The notes: generated from the sequence alone by a model not told the origin. Numbered from the stretch's first letter, positions 19,658 through 28,894 are shown. The stretch: DNA of 64,000 bases from Negadavirga shengliensis (GCF_042652345.1 NZ_JBHSJJ010000002.1:186001-250000); one strand, 5' to 3'. Program-made: numbers and translations.

Positions 19658-19672
19658 GTGTACGTTAACGTA
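19658..19672 (+). promoter_or_regulatory. operator-like site (LacI regulon motif)
   Basis: GTGTACGTTAAC (19658-19669) overlaps the perfect palindrome TACGTTAACGTA (19661-19672). It shares the CGTTAMC half with four other sites in this window and differs from the site at 33476-33487 (read on the minus strand) at one base. It lies about 230 bp before the first gene of the plus operon. It is proposed to bind the LacI-type protein encoded at 27445-28506. Confidence 0.55.
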
Positions 19673-19720
19673 AAATAAAGAGCGCGCTTTTAAACGAATG
19701 TGGTAATAGTAGAGCTTCAC

Positions 19721-19732
19721 GGTAACGTTACC
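19721..19732 (+). promoter_or_regulatory. operator-like site (perfect palindrome, LacI regulon motif)
   Basis: GGTAACGTTACC is a perfect 12-bp palindrome, the form expected for a LacI-type dimer site. It lies 170 bp before the ATG at 19902 and is the cleanest of the five related sites. Confidence 0.6.
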
Positions 19733-19901
19733 ATTATTCCTCTTGTATCAAACCTATTTCTGGACCTGTTGATCGATTTGATCCACCTTTAAATCATAGG
19801 TCCATCCGTTTTCCCATTCCCCGTGAAGCCTGGGACAGAAACAAATCTTTGGAACAAAATGAACACTATACCTTTTAACCGAATACCTAAAATCTTATAA
19901 A

Positions 19902-21254
19902 ATGACGAAAATTGTGGATTCAAGAAGAGATTTTATCAAAAAAACCGTCGCCGGCACGGCAGCCCTGTCTTTTGGCGGGGCGCTGACCGGCTTCAGCGCC
20001 AAAAGCTACGCGCAAATCATAGGAGCCAACGACAGGATAAAAGTTTCCGTAATGGGAGTCAACGGCAGGGGAAATGCCTTGGCGCAGAACTTTGCCCGTC
20101 AGGACAACTGCCGGATTATCCATATTTGTGACGTGGATAGCAGGGCTATGGAAAAAAGCATCGCCGCGGTGGGTAAAATCCAGGATGATCGTCCCAAAGC
20201 CATCCCCGATTTTAGAAAAAGCCTGGAAGACAAAGACCTTGATGTTTTGATTGTGGCCGCTCCTGACCACTGGCATGCACCGGCTGCCATCCTCGCCTGC
20301 CAGGCAGGAAAAGACGTGTATCTCGAAAAGCCCGCCAGCCATAACCCCCATGAAGGTGAACTCCTGATCAAAGCGGCCAACAAATACAACAGGGTGCTTC
20401 AGATGGGTAACCAAAGAAGATCCTGGCCAAATGTGATCGCCGCCATCAAGGAACTTCACCAGGGCATCATCGGAAGGCCCTATTATGCAAAAACCTGGTA
20501 TACCAACAACCGTGGCCCTATCGGCAGCGGCAAAAAGATCGCCGTTCCGGATTGGCTGGACTTTGACCTGTGGCAGGGACCCGCACCCAGAGAGAATTTC
20601 AGGGATAACCTGATTCATTATAACTGGCATTGGTTCTGGAACTGGGGCACCGGCGAGGCCCTTAACAACGGCACCCATATGATTGATTTGGCGCGCTGGG
20701 GGCTTGGCGTGGATTATCCTATCAGGGTATCTTCAGCAGGAGGGCGTTATCGCTATAGCGATGATTGGGAAACCCCGGATACCCAAACCATCAACCTTGA
20801 ATTTGGCAACAACACCAAAATCAGTTGGGAAGGCAGAAGCTGTAATGGTCTCAACATTGAAGGCTCCAGTGTGGGGGTGATGTTTTATGGAGAAGACGGC
20901 GCCCTTAAAATTGACGGAGGCAATTCCTACACGGTGTATGACCTTAAGAACAAGGTGGTGAAGGAAGTTAAAAATGATACCAGCATAGATGCCAGAGATA
21001 TAACCAACCCTGCCCAACAACTTGATGCCCTCCATATACAAAACCTGTTCAGCGCTATCCGGCAAGGTACCTCACTCCATTCAGATATAGAAAGTGGCCA
21101 TATCAGTACTTTGCTTTGTCAGCTGGGTAATATAGCTTTGTTGACAGGCGAGACCTTGAATACAGATCCTAAAAACGGTCATATCAAAAACAGCAAATCA
21201 GCGGCCAAATATTGGAAAAGGGACTACCAAAAGGGCTGGGAGCCGAAGGTGTAA
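19902..21254 (+). CDS. Tat-exported Gfo/Idh/MocA-family protein
   Basis: 450 residues. The twin-arginine signal (SRRDFIKK, Arg8-Arg9, then a hydrophobic run to about 35) predicts folded export to the periplasm with the cofactor bound. The Rossmann part begins IKVSVMGVNGRGNALAQNFA, followed by DVLIVAAPDHWHAPAAILAC and the signature LEKPASHN (Glu142-Lys143-Pro144). The C-terminal half carries HWFWNWGTGEALNNGTHMID, the usual substrate-domain segment. Exported members of this family in Bacteroidota include NAD-dependent glycosidases (GH109 type) and enzymes that oxidise sugars at C3; either would fit. It is the first gene of a five-gene operon behind two operator-like sites; the hydrolase gene follows after 9 bp. 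Confidence 0.85.
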   Translation: MTKIVDSRRDFIKKTVAGTAALSFGGALTGFSAKSYAQIIGANDRIKVSVMGVNGRGNALAQNFARQDNCRIIHICDVDSRAMEKSIAAVGKIQDDRPKAIPDFRKSLEDKDLDVLIVAAPDHWHAPAAILACQAGKDVYLEKPASHNPHEGELLIKAANKYNRVLQMGNQRRSWPNVIAAIKELHQGIIGRPYYAKTWYTNNRGPIGSGKKIAVPDWLDFDLWQGPAPRENFRDNLIHYNWHWFWNWGTGEALNNGTHMIDLARWGLGVDYPIRVSSAGGRYRYSDDWETPDTQTINLEFGNNTKISWEGRSCNGLNIEGSSVGVMFYGEDGALKIDGGNSYTVYDLKNKVVKEVKNDTSIDARDITNPAQQLDALHIQNLFSAIRQGTSLHSDIESGHISTLLCQLGNIALLTGETLNTDPKNGHIKNSKSAAKYWKRDYQKGWEPKV

Positions 21255-21263
21255 CCGGAATTT

Positions 21264-22469
21264 ATGATGAAAAAGAAAGGAAAGATGTATAGATGGAAAG
21301 CCAGTGTCGGAAACTGGCTTTTCACCGGCCTGCTGACAATAGGCACCCAGGCACTATGGGCGCAAGTCTCCCATTTGCAGCCAGAGGAAAGGGCAACAGG
21401 AAATGCTGTGCTTTGGCAGCGGCTTGCACCCTATTTCTCCCCTCCCGAGGTTTTTTCAGGTGAATTAGGGGAATATAGGAGTCCTTTGGTTTTTGAAAAT
21501 GGAAAGAGGGTAAAGAACAAAAAAAATTGGGAAAAAAGGAGAATTGAAATCCGCGAAAAATGGCATGGACTGATGGGCAAATGGCCTGAAATGGATAAAA
21601 ACCCTGCATATCAAATCCTTGAAACAGAAAAAAAAGATGGTTTTTGGCAGAAAAAGATAAGGTTTGATTGGGTACCGGGACAAAGCACCACCGCCTACCT
21701 GTTGGTGCCTTTTGATGCTGCAAACAGCGCGGCCGTGATTACGGTCTATTATGAACCGGAAACAGCCGCCGGCCTGGGAAAGCCGGAACTCGAACACCGG
21801 GATTTTGCCCTCCAGTTGACCAAAAGAGGTTTTGTGACCCTATCGCTGGGCACCACCGAGACCACCGAAAACCAGACCTATGCCATCTATTATCCGGATA
21901 TCCATAATGCCCAGGTCGAGCCCTTGTCGATGTTGGCCTATGCCGCTGCCACCTCTTGGCATCTCCTGGCCGGCCTTCCCGAAGTGGATGCGGAAAGAAT
22001 AGGCATCATGGGGCATTCCTATGGGGGGAAATGGGCGATGTTTGCTTCCTGCCTCTATGATCAATTTGCCGCTGCGGTTTGGTCCGACCCCGGCATCGTA
22101 TTCCAGCAGGACAGGCCCAGCATCAATTACTGGGAACCCTGGTACCTGGGTTACCATCCGCAGCCTTGGAGAAAAAGAGGCATTCCGGACGCTGAAAATC
22201 CGGCTTTGGGACTTTATCCCAAGTTGCTCGAAAAAAACACGGATTTACACGAGCTGCATGTATTGATGGCCCCAAGACCCTTTCTGGTATCGGGCGGGTC
22301 AGAAGATCCCATAGAAAGATGGATCCCCCTTAACCACAGCATTCAGGTAAACCAGCTGTTGGGTTTTGATGACCGCGTGGGGATGACCAACCGGCCGGAA
22401 CATGCACCCACCGCTCAATCCAATGAAGTGATATATGACTTCTTCACTTATTTCCTAAAAACAAAATAA
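21264..22469 (+). CDS. secreted alpha/beta-hydrolase (esterase-like)
   Basis: 401 residues. The first 33 or so form a signal peptide (basic start, then GNWLFTGLLTIGTQALWAQ). The alpha/beta-hydrolase core has the nucleophile elbow GHSYGG with Ser252, preceded by DAERIGIM. Downstream lie a likely acid in SGGSEDPIERW and a likely His in NRPEHAPT, so a full Ser-Asp-His triad can be proposed. Close relatives are annotated as dienelactone-hydrolase or acetyl-xylan-esterase-like proteins. In this operon it may remove acyl groups from a sugar or a glycan in the periplasm. It sits between two exported Gfo/Idh genes. The start at 21264 is chosen for the first of two ATGs (the other in-frame ATG is at 21285). 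Confidence 0.75.
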   Translation: MMKKKGKMYRWKASVGNWLFTGLLTIGTQALWAQVSHLQPEERATGNAVLWQRLAPYFSPPEVFSGELGEYRSPLVFENGKRVKNKKNWEKRRIEIREKWHGLMGKWPEMDKNPAYQILETEKKDGFWQKKIRFDWVPGQSTTAYLLVPFDAANSAAVITVYYEPETAAGLGKPELEHRDFALQLTKRGFVTLSLGTTETTENQTYAIYYPDIHNAQVEPLSMLAYAAATSWHLLAGLPEVDAERIGIMGHSYGGKWAMFASCLYDQFAAAVWSDPGIVFQQDRPSINYWEPWYLGYHPQPWRKRGIPDAENPALGLYPKLLEKNTDLHELHVLMAPRPFLVSGGSEDPIERWIPLNHSIQVNQLLGFDDRVGMTNRPEHAPTAQSNEVIYDFFTYFLKTK

Positions 22470-22534
22470 AGTCGATTAGCTGACCATTATCATTGACGCC
22501 GATTTTAAAATACTCAATTAAATCCATATCTTGC

Positions 22535-22546
22535 GGTAACGTAACC
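22535..22546 (-). promoter_or_regulatory. operator-like site inside the plus operon
   Basis: Read on the minus strand the site is GGTTACGTTACC, which fits GGTWACGTTACC exactly. It ends 17 bp before the ATG of the second Gfo/Idh gene (22564), in the 94-bp gap that follows the hydrolase. Such a position would let a repressor block an internal promoter or the passage of polymerase. Confidence 0.55.
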
Positions 22547-22563
22547 GTAGAACGTTTAAAAGC

Positions 22564-23781
22564 ATGGAAAACAAGCAATCCAGAAGGAAATTTCTTCTGA
22601 CAGGAACAGTGGCCATGGCAGGGGTAGGTGTTGCAGGCCTTCATTCAGTGGGATATAGTCGGCCCCCTCACAAGGGTGAGAAAATCAATATAGGGTTGAT
22701 CGGGTGCGGCAGCCGGGGGATCGGGCTGGCCACCGTGATGAAAAACCTGGATAACCTTTCTTTACGGGCATGTTGTGACATCAACCCGGACCAACTCAAC
22801 AAGGGCCTGGGATTGGCGGACAAATCCGCAAAAGGATATGCCGATTACAGAAAACTCCTCGAAGATAAGAATATCGACGCCGTGGTCATTGCGACCCCTC
22901 TTTATCTCCATTTTCCGATGGGAATGGATGCCGTTGACGCCGGGAAGCACATCTATATGGAAAAAACCATCACCCATACCATACCGGAAGCCTTAACACT
23001 AAGTCAAAAATTAAAAAATTCGTCTCTCGTATTTCAGGTGGGCCACCAGTACAGGTACTACGGGCTTTACCACAAGGTCAAGGAGATACTGGACGGGGGT
23101 TGGTGCGGCCAGGTAACCCAGTTTGAATGCCAGTATCATAGGAACAACGACTGGAAAAAACCCGTTGCTGACCCAAAGTTGGAAAAAGAAGTGAATTGGA
23201 GGATGTACAAAGCCTATTCAGGCGGACTGATGACGGAACTTTGCGCCCACCAGATCGACATCGTCAACTGGTTTACCGGAAATGTCCCCACAAGGGTGAC
23301 GGGTATGGGCAGTCTTGACTATTGGAAAGACGGAAGGGAAATCTTCGACCATACCAGGGCGTTGTACCATTATCCAAACGGTGTCACCTCCAGTGTAAGC
23401 TCCATATTGTCCAATGCGTATAAAGGATACGCTATCCGTATCCTGGGAACCGAAGGAACAGTTGAGATCCAAAGAGACAAAGCTTTTGTCTATGCGGAAC
23501 CTACAAAAGTAGAGCTTGGGGTAGTCGACGGCGTATCCGGTGCCACCGTTAAAAACAACACCCATGGGGAAGCCATTCCTATCCATTTTGACAGTCCTGA
23601 TGGAAGAAATCAGGAACCCACATTGTATGCTTTGGCTGATTTTGCAAAGTGTATCTTAGAGAGGAAAAAACCTTTTTGTGATATCCAACAGGGGAAGGAT
23701 GTAGCCATTGCCGTGCATATGGCCAATAAAGCCATGGAAGAAGAAAAGTACCAATATTGGGACAAAGCCTACAGCACTTAG
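22564..23781 (+). CDS. Tat-exported Gfo/Idh/MocA-family protein
   Basis: 405 residues with a twin-arginine signal (QSRRKFLLTG, then a hydrophobic run to about 28). The dinucleotide fold starts INIGLIGCGSRGIGLATVM. The family EKP motif is altered to MEKTITHT (Glu133-Lys134-Thr135). Then come VGHQYRYYGLYHKVKEI and a substrate-domain segment GGLMTELCAHQIDIVNWF with a candidate catalytic histidine. The change from EKP to EKT is seen in members that do more than simple oxidation, so this one may work as the partner of the first Gfo/Idh protein. An operator-like site lies just upstream, and the symporter gene follows after 48 bp. Confidence 0.83.
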   Translation: MENKQSRRKFLLTGTVAMAGVGVAGLHSVGYSRPPHKGEKINIGLIGCGSRGIGLATVMKNLDNLSLRACCDINPDQLNKGLGLADKSAKGYADYRKLLEDKNIDAVVIATPLYLHFPMGMDAVDAGKHIYMEKTITHTIPEALTLSQKLKNSSLVFQVGHQYRYYGLYHKVKEILDGGWCGQVTQFECQYHRNNDWKKPVADPKLEKEVNWRMYKAYSGGLMTELCAHQIDIVNWFTGNVPTRVTGMGSLDYWKDGREIFDHTRALYHYPNGVTSSVSSILSNAYKGYAIRILGTEGTVEIQRDKAFVYAEPTKVELGVVDGVSGATVKNNTHGEAIPIHFDSPDGRNQEPTLYALADFAKCILERKKPFCDIQQGKDVAIAVHMANKAMEEEKYQYWDKAYST

Positions 23782-23829
23782 AAGCAGCCCCTTTCTTTTA
23801 ATCCATTCTAATTTTCTGATAATAAAATA

Positions 23830-25302
23830 ATGAAATTGACTAACCTGGATCTGGTCATCATAGGTCTGTTTTTCCTATTAATGCTGGTGATCGGCATTTA
23901 TGCTTACTTTCGGAATCAGAACGCCAAGGACTATTTCGTAGCCGGGGGGAACCTGCCCTGGTGGCTTTCGGGAATATCCCACCATGTATCCGGATACAGC
24001 GGTGCCGTTTTTGTCGCCTATGCGGCACTGGCCTACACCCATGGTTTTTCGGTGTATGTCTGGTGGGCCTTTACCATAGGGATAACAGTAATCATCAGTG
24101 CGAAAATATTCCCGGTGATATGGGTGAGGCTAAGAAAAAAATTTGAAATCCAATCGCCCCTGGAATACCTCGCCCAACGCTACAACCTGACCACACAACA
24201 GATCATGGCCTGGAGCGGGGTCATACTCAAGCTCTTCGACATAGGGGCCAAGTGGGCTGCCATCGCCGTCCTTTTGAATGTTTTTACGGGGATAAGTTTG
24301 CCTGTAGGCATTTTGGTGTCCGGAGGTATATCTTTATTATACATTACCTTCGGAGGACTTTGGGCGGTGGTAATTACCGATTTTACCCAGTTCATTGTTC
24401 AACTTTTGGCGGGATTGGTGATGTTTATCGTGGTATTGATGCGGTTGGGCGGGATGGGCAGCATCTTTACGCTTTGGGAAAATTTACCTGCTGAAAACAG
24501 TCAGGCGTTCCATGAGCCTTATGGGGTAGGCTTTGCGCTGGCCTTCCTGTTCATCAACTTTCTGGCCTACAACGGCGGCCAATGGAATTTAGCCACCCGT
24601 TATATTTCCTCACCCGATGAACAACAAGCCAGCAAAGCGGCCAGGTTATCCGGCCTGCTCTACCTGATATGGCCATTGATCCTGTTTTTTCCCATGTGGG
24701 CTGCCCCGGTTTTGTTACCGGGCTTAGACGACCCCAGCCAGTCCTACGGAGAACTCACGCTGTTGTTGCTGCCTTCCGGACTCGTCGGACTGGTAATTGC
24801 CTCGCTTTTTGCCAACACCATGTCCATGACCTCCTCAGACATCAATACCATATCGGCTGTTATCACACGGGATATCCTCCCAGTGATTTCCAAAAAGATG
24901 GGTTTGGAGAAGAACTCCCTCACCATTGCCCGGATGACGACTTTTATCTTTACCCTGGCGACCATCATCATCGCCTTCCAATACGAATATTTTGGAGGGA
25001 TACTGGGACTCATCATAAGCTGGTTTGGGGCCTTGGTTGGCCCTATCGCAGTCCCCATGTTGCTGGGCCTTATACCCGCTTTCCGGCGTTGTGGCCCTTT
25101 GTCTGCCATCGGCTCCATAGTCGTGGGACTTCTTACCTTCATCATCACCAAAAACACCGACGTGGGGAGCCTGGCCGTTGAAGTCAGTCTTCCCCTTATT
25201 CTTTCTTCACTGACCTACATCATCCTGGGCATGATCACCAAGGGACCTGTCCCTCAAAAAGTCAGGGACTTGCTAGAAGCCGTTCACCAAACACAAAATT
25301 AA
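23830..25302 (+). CDS. sodium:solute symporter (SSS family)
   Basis: 490 residues with about 13 membrane segments. It starts with the family layout LDLVIIGLFFLLMLVIGIYA, then DYFVAGGNLPWWLSGISHHV (helix 1-2 region). A later segment, NTMSMTSSDINTISAVITRD, matches the SSS sodium-binding signature. Members import sugars, sialic acid, amino acids and vitamins with sodium. It lies between a Gfo/Idh gene and the NagB-NagA fusion (8 bp to the latter), so an amino-sugar or a modified sugar made by the exported enzymes is the likely cargo. Unlike the 6573-9272 symporter it has no attached mutarotase. Confidence 0.9.
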   Translation: MKLTNLDLVIIGLFFLLMLVIGIYAYFRNQNAKDYFVAGGNLPWWLSGISHHVSGYSGAVFVAYAALAYTHGFSVYVWWAFTIGITVIISAKIFPVIWVRLRKKFEIQSPLEYLAQRYNLTTQQIMAWSGVILKLFDIGAKWAAIAVLLNVFTGISLPVGILVSGGISLLYITFGGLWAVVITDFTQFIVQLLAGLVMFIVVLMRLGGMGSIFTLWENLPAENSQAFHEPYGVGFALAFLFINFLAYNGGQWNLATRYISSPDEQQASKAARLSGLLYLIWPLILFFPMWAAPVLLPGLDDPSQSYGELTLLLLPSGLVGLVIASLFANTMSMTSSDINTISAVITRDILPVISKKMGLEKNSLTIARMTTFIFTLATIIIAFQYEYFGGILGLIISWFGALVGPIAVPMLLGLIPAFRRCGPLSAIGSIVVGLLTFIITKNTDVGSLAVEVSLPLILSSLTYIILGMITKGPVPQKVRDLLEAVHQTQN

Positions 25303-25310
25303 CCTACACC

Positions 25311-27224
25311 ATGAAATTGATACCGAACAATTCCAGACTGGATATGGGAATTGCCGCAGGCAAAGCGGTAGAAAATAAGATATTGGAAATGCTCGAAGAG
25401 AAGACGGGGCTACGCATCATTTTCGCTGCGGCCCCCTCTCAGATAGAAATGCTGGATTACTTAAGGGAGTCTAAACTCATTCCCTGGAAAAAAATCACGG
25501 CCTTCCACATGGATGAATACATCGGTTTGAATGGTGCTTCACCTGCCCTGTTTGCCAATTTCCTGAAAAGGCATCTTTTTGACCATGTGCCGTTTCATCA
25601 GGTTCACCTGATCAACGGGCTGGAGGACCCGAACCGGGAATGTGCCAGGTATTCGCGATTATTGGCGGAAGCTCCCATCGATATCGTCTGCATGGGCATC
25701 GGCGAAAACGGGCATATCGCATTCAATGACCCCCCGGTAGCGGATTTTAATGACCCGGTACCGGTAAAAAAAGTAAAGCTGGAAACCGCCTGCAGGCAGC
25801 AACAGGTTAACGATGACTGCTTTGATACATTGGCGGATGTGCCCGAATATGCGCTGACCCTGACGATACCTGCCCTCATCCAGGCCGGTTACATCAGCTG
25901 CGTGGTGCCCGGCGCCGCAAAAAAAGAGGCTGTATACAACACGCTCCTGGGCCCCGTAAACCACCGCTGTCCTGCCTCCATTATCAAGACGCTGGACCAT
26001 TGCGATCTTTTTCTGGATCGGGACTCCTACCCCACCCCCGCGGGAGATTTAGCATATCCCGATAATTTTGTATCCAACAATTGCATCAGTGGATCCCTTT
26101 GCCTCATAAACCATCACGACAATACGTGGGGCAGCATGGTGGAACTGAAAAACCATCCTCCTGCCGAAAACGAATATTTCGGCCCAGGGCTTGCCGACCT
26201 GCAGATCAACGGCATTAGCGGCATCGATTTCAATCATCCTGATCTTACCCCGGAAGCTGTTTTTAAAGCCACCTCATACCTGCTTAGCCAAGGGGTCACC
26301 ACCTATCTTCCTACGTTGATCACCAATTCACCGGAGACCATAGAGAAATTACTCAAAACGCTGGTCCGGGCATGTGAAAAATACCCGTTGGTGGATCAAT
26401 GCATAGAAGGCATACACTTGGAGGGACCATTTATTTCCCCGTCCCCGGGCGCAAAAGGCGCTCATGATGAACAATATATTCAAAATCCATCCTGGAACCT
26501 GATAAAAACCTTTCAGAAGATTTCCGGAAACAGAATCAGGTTGGTGACCATGGCTCCCGAATCCGAAGGAGGGATGGAATTCATTCGAAAATGCGTGGAT
26601 GCGGGCATCAAAGTGGCCATCGGGCATAGCAGCGCAGACAGCCGGACCGTATCAGCCGCAGTGGCCGCGGGCGCCAGTCTCTCCACCCATTTGGGTAATG
26701 GCATCCCCTTGGAACTGCCAAGACACCCCAATTTGCTCTGGGATCAACTGGCAGCCGATGGCCTTTATACCAGTATTATAGCTGATGGTTTTCACGTTCC
26801 GGACAACTTTCTGAAGGTGGTTTTCGAGTTAAAAGGAAGAAAGGCTTTCCTGGTAAGTGACGCCACCAACTTTGCCGGTATGCCTTCCGGGGAATACGAT
26901 GCACATATCGGCAACAAAGTTGTTCTGTCAAAGACAGGCCGGCTATCCGTAAAGAATGAGGACGGGCTCTTGGCGGGCGCTGGCAAAAATCTCCTGGAAA
27001 ATGTACAATACTTGGTCAAGAGTAAACTGAAACCCCTTTCATCGGCTTGGGCCATGGCCTCCTCTATTCCGCTGGAATATTTAAATGGAGAACTTGACCC
27101 ATCCCACAGGGGAGACTGGGTGAGGTTTGAGCTGCTTGGGAAAGTCATCAGGATACTCCAAGTTTACAAAAACAGCAAGTTGGTGTATGATGTGGCAGAA
27201 GAAACAGATATCGTCGAAAAATGA
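25311..27224 (+). CDS. fusion of a NagB-like deaminase and N-acetylglucosamine-6-phosphate deacetylase (NagA)
   Basis: 637 residues without a signal. Residues 1-240 resemble glucosamine-6-phosphate deaminase (NagB): AFHMDEY with Asp68 and GIGENGHIAFNDP. Aligned to E. coli NagB, the positions of Asp141 and Glu148 carry Asn133 and Asp140, while His143 is kept as His135, so the deaminase site is altered. Residues from about 285 on are NagA-like: GLADLQINGISG, the metal-site IHLEGPFISP, AIGHSSAD, THLGNGIPLELPRH (where NagA usually has HLFNAM) and the catalytic Asp in LVSDATNFAGMP. The two steps (deacetylation, then deamination/isomerisation of an N-acetyl-hexosamine-6-phosphate) would be joined in one chain. 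It ends the plus operon. A sugar kinase is not seen nearby. Confidence 0.88.
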   Translation: MKLIPNNSRLDMGIAAGKAVENKILEMLEEKTGLRIIFAAAPSQIEMLDYLRESKLIPWKKITAFHMDEYIGLNGASPALFANFLKRHLFDHVPFHQVHLINGLEDPNRECARYSRLLAEAPIDIVCMGIGENGHIAFNDPPVADFNDPVPVKKVKLETACRQQQVNDDCFDTLADVPEYALTLTIPALIQAGYISCVVPGAAKKEAVYNTLLGPVNHRCPASIIKTLDHCDLFLDRDSYPTPAGDLAYPDNFVSNNCISGSLCLINHHDNTWGSMVELKNHPPAENEYFGPGLADLQINGISGIDFNHPDLTPEAVFKATSYLLSQGVTTYLPTLITNSPETIEKLLKTLVRACEKYPLVDQCIEGIHLEGPFISPSPGAKGAHDEQYIQNPSWNLIKTFQKISGNRIRLVTMAPESEGGMEFIRKCVDAGIKVAIGHSSADSRTVSAAVAAGASLSTHLGNGIPLELPRHPNLLWDQLAADGLYTSIIADGFHVPDNFLKVVFELKGRKAFLVSDATNFAGMPSGEYDAHIGNKVVLSKTGRLSVKNEDGLLAGAGKNLLENVQYLVKSKLKPLSSAWAMASSIPLEYLNGELDPSHRGDWVRFELLGKVIRILQVYKNSKLVYDVAEETDIVEK

Positions 27225-27444
27225 TATCATCTCCCCCACAGCGGGGGGCCATCAGTGTCAAGTCACGCTATTTTTGTCGCTTGCCCAACGCGCCCTCATC
27301 CTCTCTCCTATCGGATGAGGAATTGGTTACTGACCTGCCCTTTCTGGCCGGGCAAAGTAAGCGCATCTTTCAAATGGTCATGGGCACGCCACCAAAAACG
27401 ACTAAGGTTCAGTCCTGCATAAAGCCCCTCCGATCATCGGCTTC

Positions 27445-28506
27445 TTATCGGTAGTACTCTTGATTTTCTTTGGTGACAATATCAATGGGCATGTAATACA
27501 CCTTATCCACCGGCAGTTTCAAACTCAAATGGTGATACAAGTTCATCATCCCCTTGTACCCCTGTTCTTCCGGCTTATGGCAAATAAGAAAATCAATGAT
27601 GCCTTTTTTGAGATAGTCCTGGTTTTGCTTTACAAAATCATAACCGACCAACTGAATGTGTGCTTTGTCCATGGTTTCCAGGAATCTAGCGACAGAAAAT
27701 ACCCTTGAATTGGTCACAAATATGGCTTCTATATCCGGATGTTGAAGGAACGCCTTTTTAAGGGCCAAAGCCACGGATTCGTAGTCGGTTTCCTCAATGT
27801 TGAGCTTGATCAAATCAAAAGGCACTTTATTTTCCACAAAGTAGCTCTTAAAACCTTCTTCTATCTGGGAATAATTATAATTACCGCTTTCTCTTGTGAT
27901 ATTCACCAGCAAGACTTTATTGGACGTGCCCATGCCGAAAGCACAGAGTCTTGATCCCAGGTAGCCACTTTGGAACAAAGGCGGGCCGATATACGACAAG
28001 CTGGGCTGGTTTTCAATGTTGCTGTCGATGAAAACAAAAGGAAGGGATTGTTCCTGGCAATAACGCGCAAATTCTTTGGCTTCCTCCACAAAAGAAGGCG
28101 CAATCAAAAAACCATCGTAGCTTTTTGCCCTGAGCGCATCGACTGCCTGCAGGAAAGTAGCCTTATCATTGAGGTCAAAAAGGAAAGTTTCCACCGAGAC
28201 CCCATATTGCTTTATTTCGGCTTCGGCCCTTTCAATGCCTTTCAGAGGCGCATCCCAGAAGTCCGTCATTTCAGAGCCCTTGGGAATCAAAACCGCAATA
28301 CGAAATACCTTCCCTGAGGCCAACCTGCTGGCCAATATGTTGGGCTGGTAATTCAGTTCTTTGATAATGGCCTCTATTTTCTTCTTTGTTTTCGGTGAAA
28401 CCCCGTTTCTATTGTGAATGACTCTATCCACTGTAGCAATAGAAACATTGGCCCTACGGGCTATTTCCTTTACGCCGGACAGTTTTCCTTTTTCCTTCAT
28501 AAACAT
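27445..28506 (-). CDS. LacI-family transcriptional regulator
   Basis: About 353 residues from the ATG at 28506 (a further ATG at 28500; a TTG extends the frame to 28548). An N-terminal helix-turn-helix, GVKEIARRANVSIATVDRVI (about residues 11-30), is followed by the hinge NYQPNILASRLASGK and a periplasmic-binding-protein-like sensor domain starting RIAVLIPKG. Here the recognition helix reads TVDRV rather than the common TVSRV, a variant seen in some sugar-sensing LacI proteins. It sits between two converging operons whose upstream regions carry the same palindrome, and is the best candidate to bind it. The ligand is probably a sugar of this pathway. Confidence 0.92.
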   Translation of the reverse strand: MFMKEKGKLSGVKEIARRANVSIATVDRVIHNRNGVSPKTKKKIEAIIKELNYQPNILASRLASGKVFRIAVLIPKGSEMTDFWDAPLKGIERAEAEIKQYGVSVETFLFDLNDKATFLQAVDALRAKSYDGFLIAPSFVEEAKEFARYCQEQSLPFVFIDSNIENQPSLSYIGPPLFQSGYLGSRLCAFGMGTSNKVLLVNITRESGNYNYSQIEEGFKSYFVENKVPFDLIKLNIEETDYESVALALKKAFLQHPDIEAIFVTNSRVFSVARFLETMDKAHIQLVGYDFVKQNQDYLKKGIIDFLICHKPEEQGYKGMMNLYHHLSLKLPVDKVYYMPIDIVTKENQEYYR

Positions 28507-28894
28507 CAAATTATTGCCTAGCAATATATTAAAAGTTTCTGCTATCAACTACCTGTTATCGGGGATTTTCGACCAAAATATAACCGATGCATAAACAACA
28601 ACTTCAATATGTCAAACTTATTATTCAAATAAGGACAAAACAACGCAAAAGATTATGACCTTTTTTTTCAATATCTAGTAAATAGCCAAAGTCGAGAGAG
28701 CGAAAACCCGCTCTTCAATAAAAATGATAGCTTATGTCTACAAAAAAACCATTTGTCAAAGCAGCATATGTTTGAGGTCACATACTTTCAGTTGGATTTG
28801 TGTGGGTTTTCAGAACAGCATTCAAATCCGTTCAGATCAGTGAAATCCGTGGACAACATACAGCCCATCACCCCGGTAAATGCGGGGACGGGCT
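28507..28894. other. 388-bp intergenic region behind the LacI-type gene
   Basis: No gene is supported. It should hold the promoter of the LacI-type gene, but no clear TAnnTTTG was seen, and no copy of the operator motif. There is a small hairpin AGAGCG/CGCTCT (28697-28714), and at 28832-28855 a run of similar short units (ATCCGTTCAG, ATCAGTGAA, ATCCGTGGAC). A larger bulged hairpin at 28862-28894 is listed separately. Confidence 0.4.
28862..28894 (-). terminator. hairpin at the end of the minus operon (weak terminator)
   Basis: Outer arms AGCCC (28862-28866) and GGGCT (28890-28894) and inner arms CCCCG (28871-28875) and CGGGG (28883-28887) form a bulged stem directly after the stop codon of the DapA-like gene. 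There is no T-run in the minus-strand transcript, so full intrinsic termination is uncertain. Confidence 0.35.

Larger units (their letters stand above)
19598..19901. other. 304-bp intergenic control region of the plus-strand LacI-type operon
   Basis: No gene is visible. The region holds two operator-like palindromes (listed separately at 19658-19672 and 19721-19732), both placed between the end of the hybrid regulator and the first Gfo/Idh gene. A weak promoter-like pair, TTTG at 19848-19851 and TACCTTTT at 19869-19876, lies just before the ATG at 19902. No strong terminator for the regulator gene was found. Confidence 0.5.

Noticed and set aside
27225..27444. Hairpins CCCCC/GGGGG (near 27230-27247) and CCTCATCC/GGATGAGG (27294-27320) as terminators of the converging genes
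   Set aside because: Neither has a T-run on either strand at the right place. The 220-bp gap also has open frames on both strands, but none that I recognise, so nothing is called.
28871..28887. CCCCG...CGGGG unit that recalls a type I CRISPR repeat
   Set aside because: It occurs once, has no spacer-repeat series and no cas genes near. It is better read as a hairpin at an operon end.
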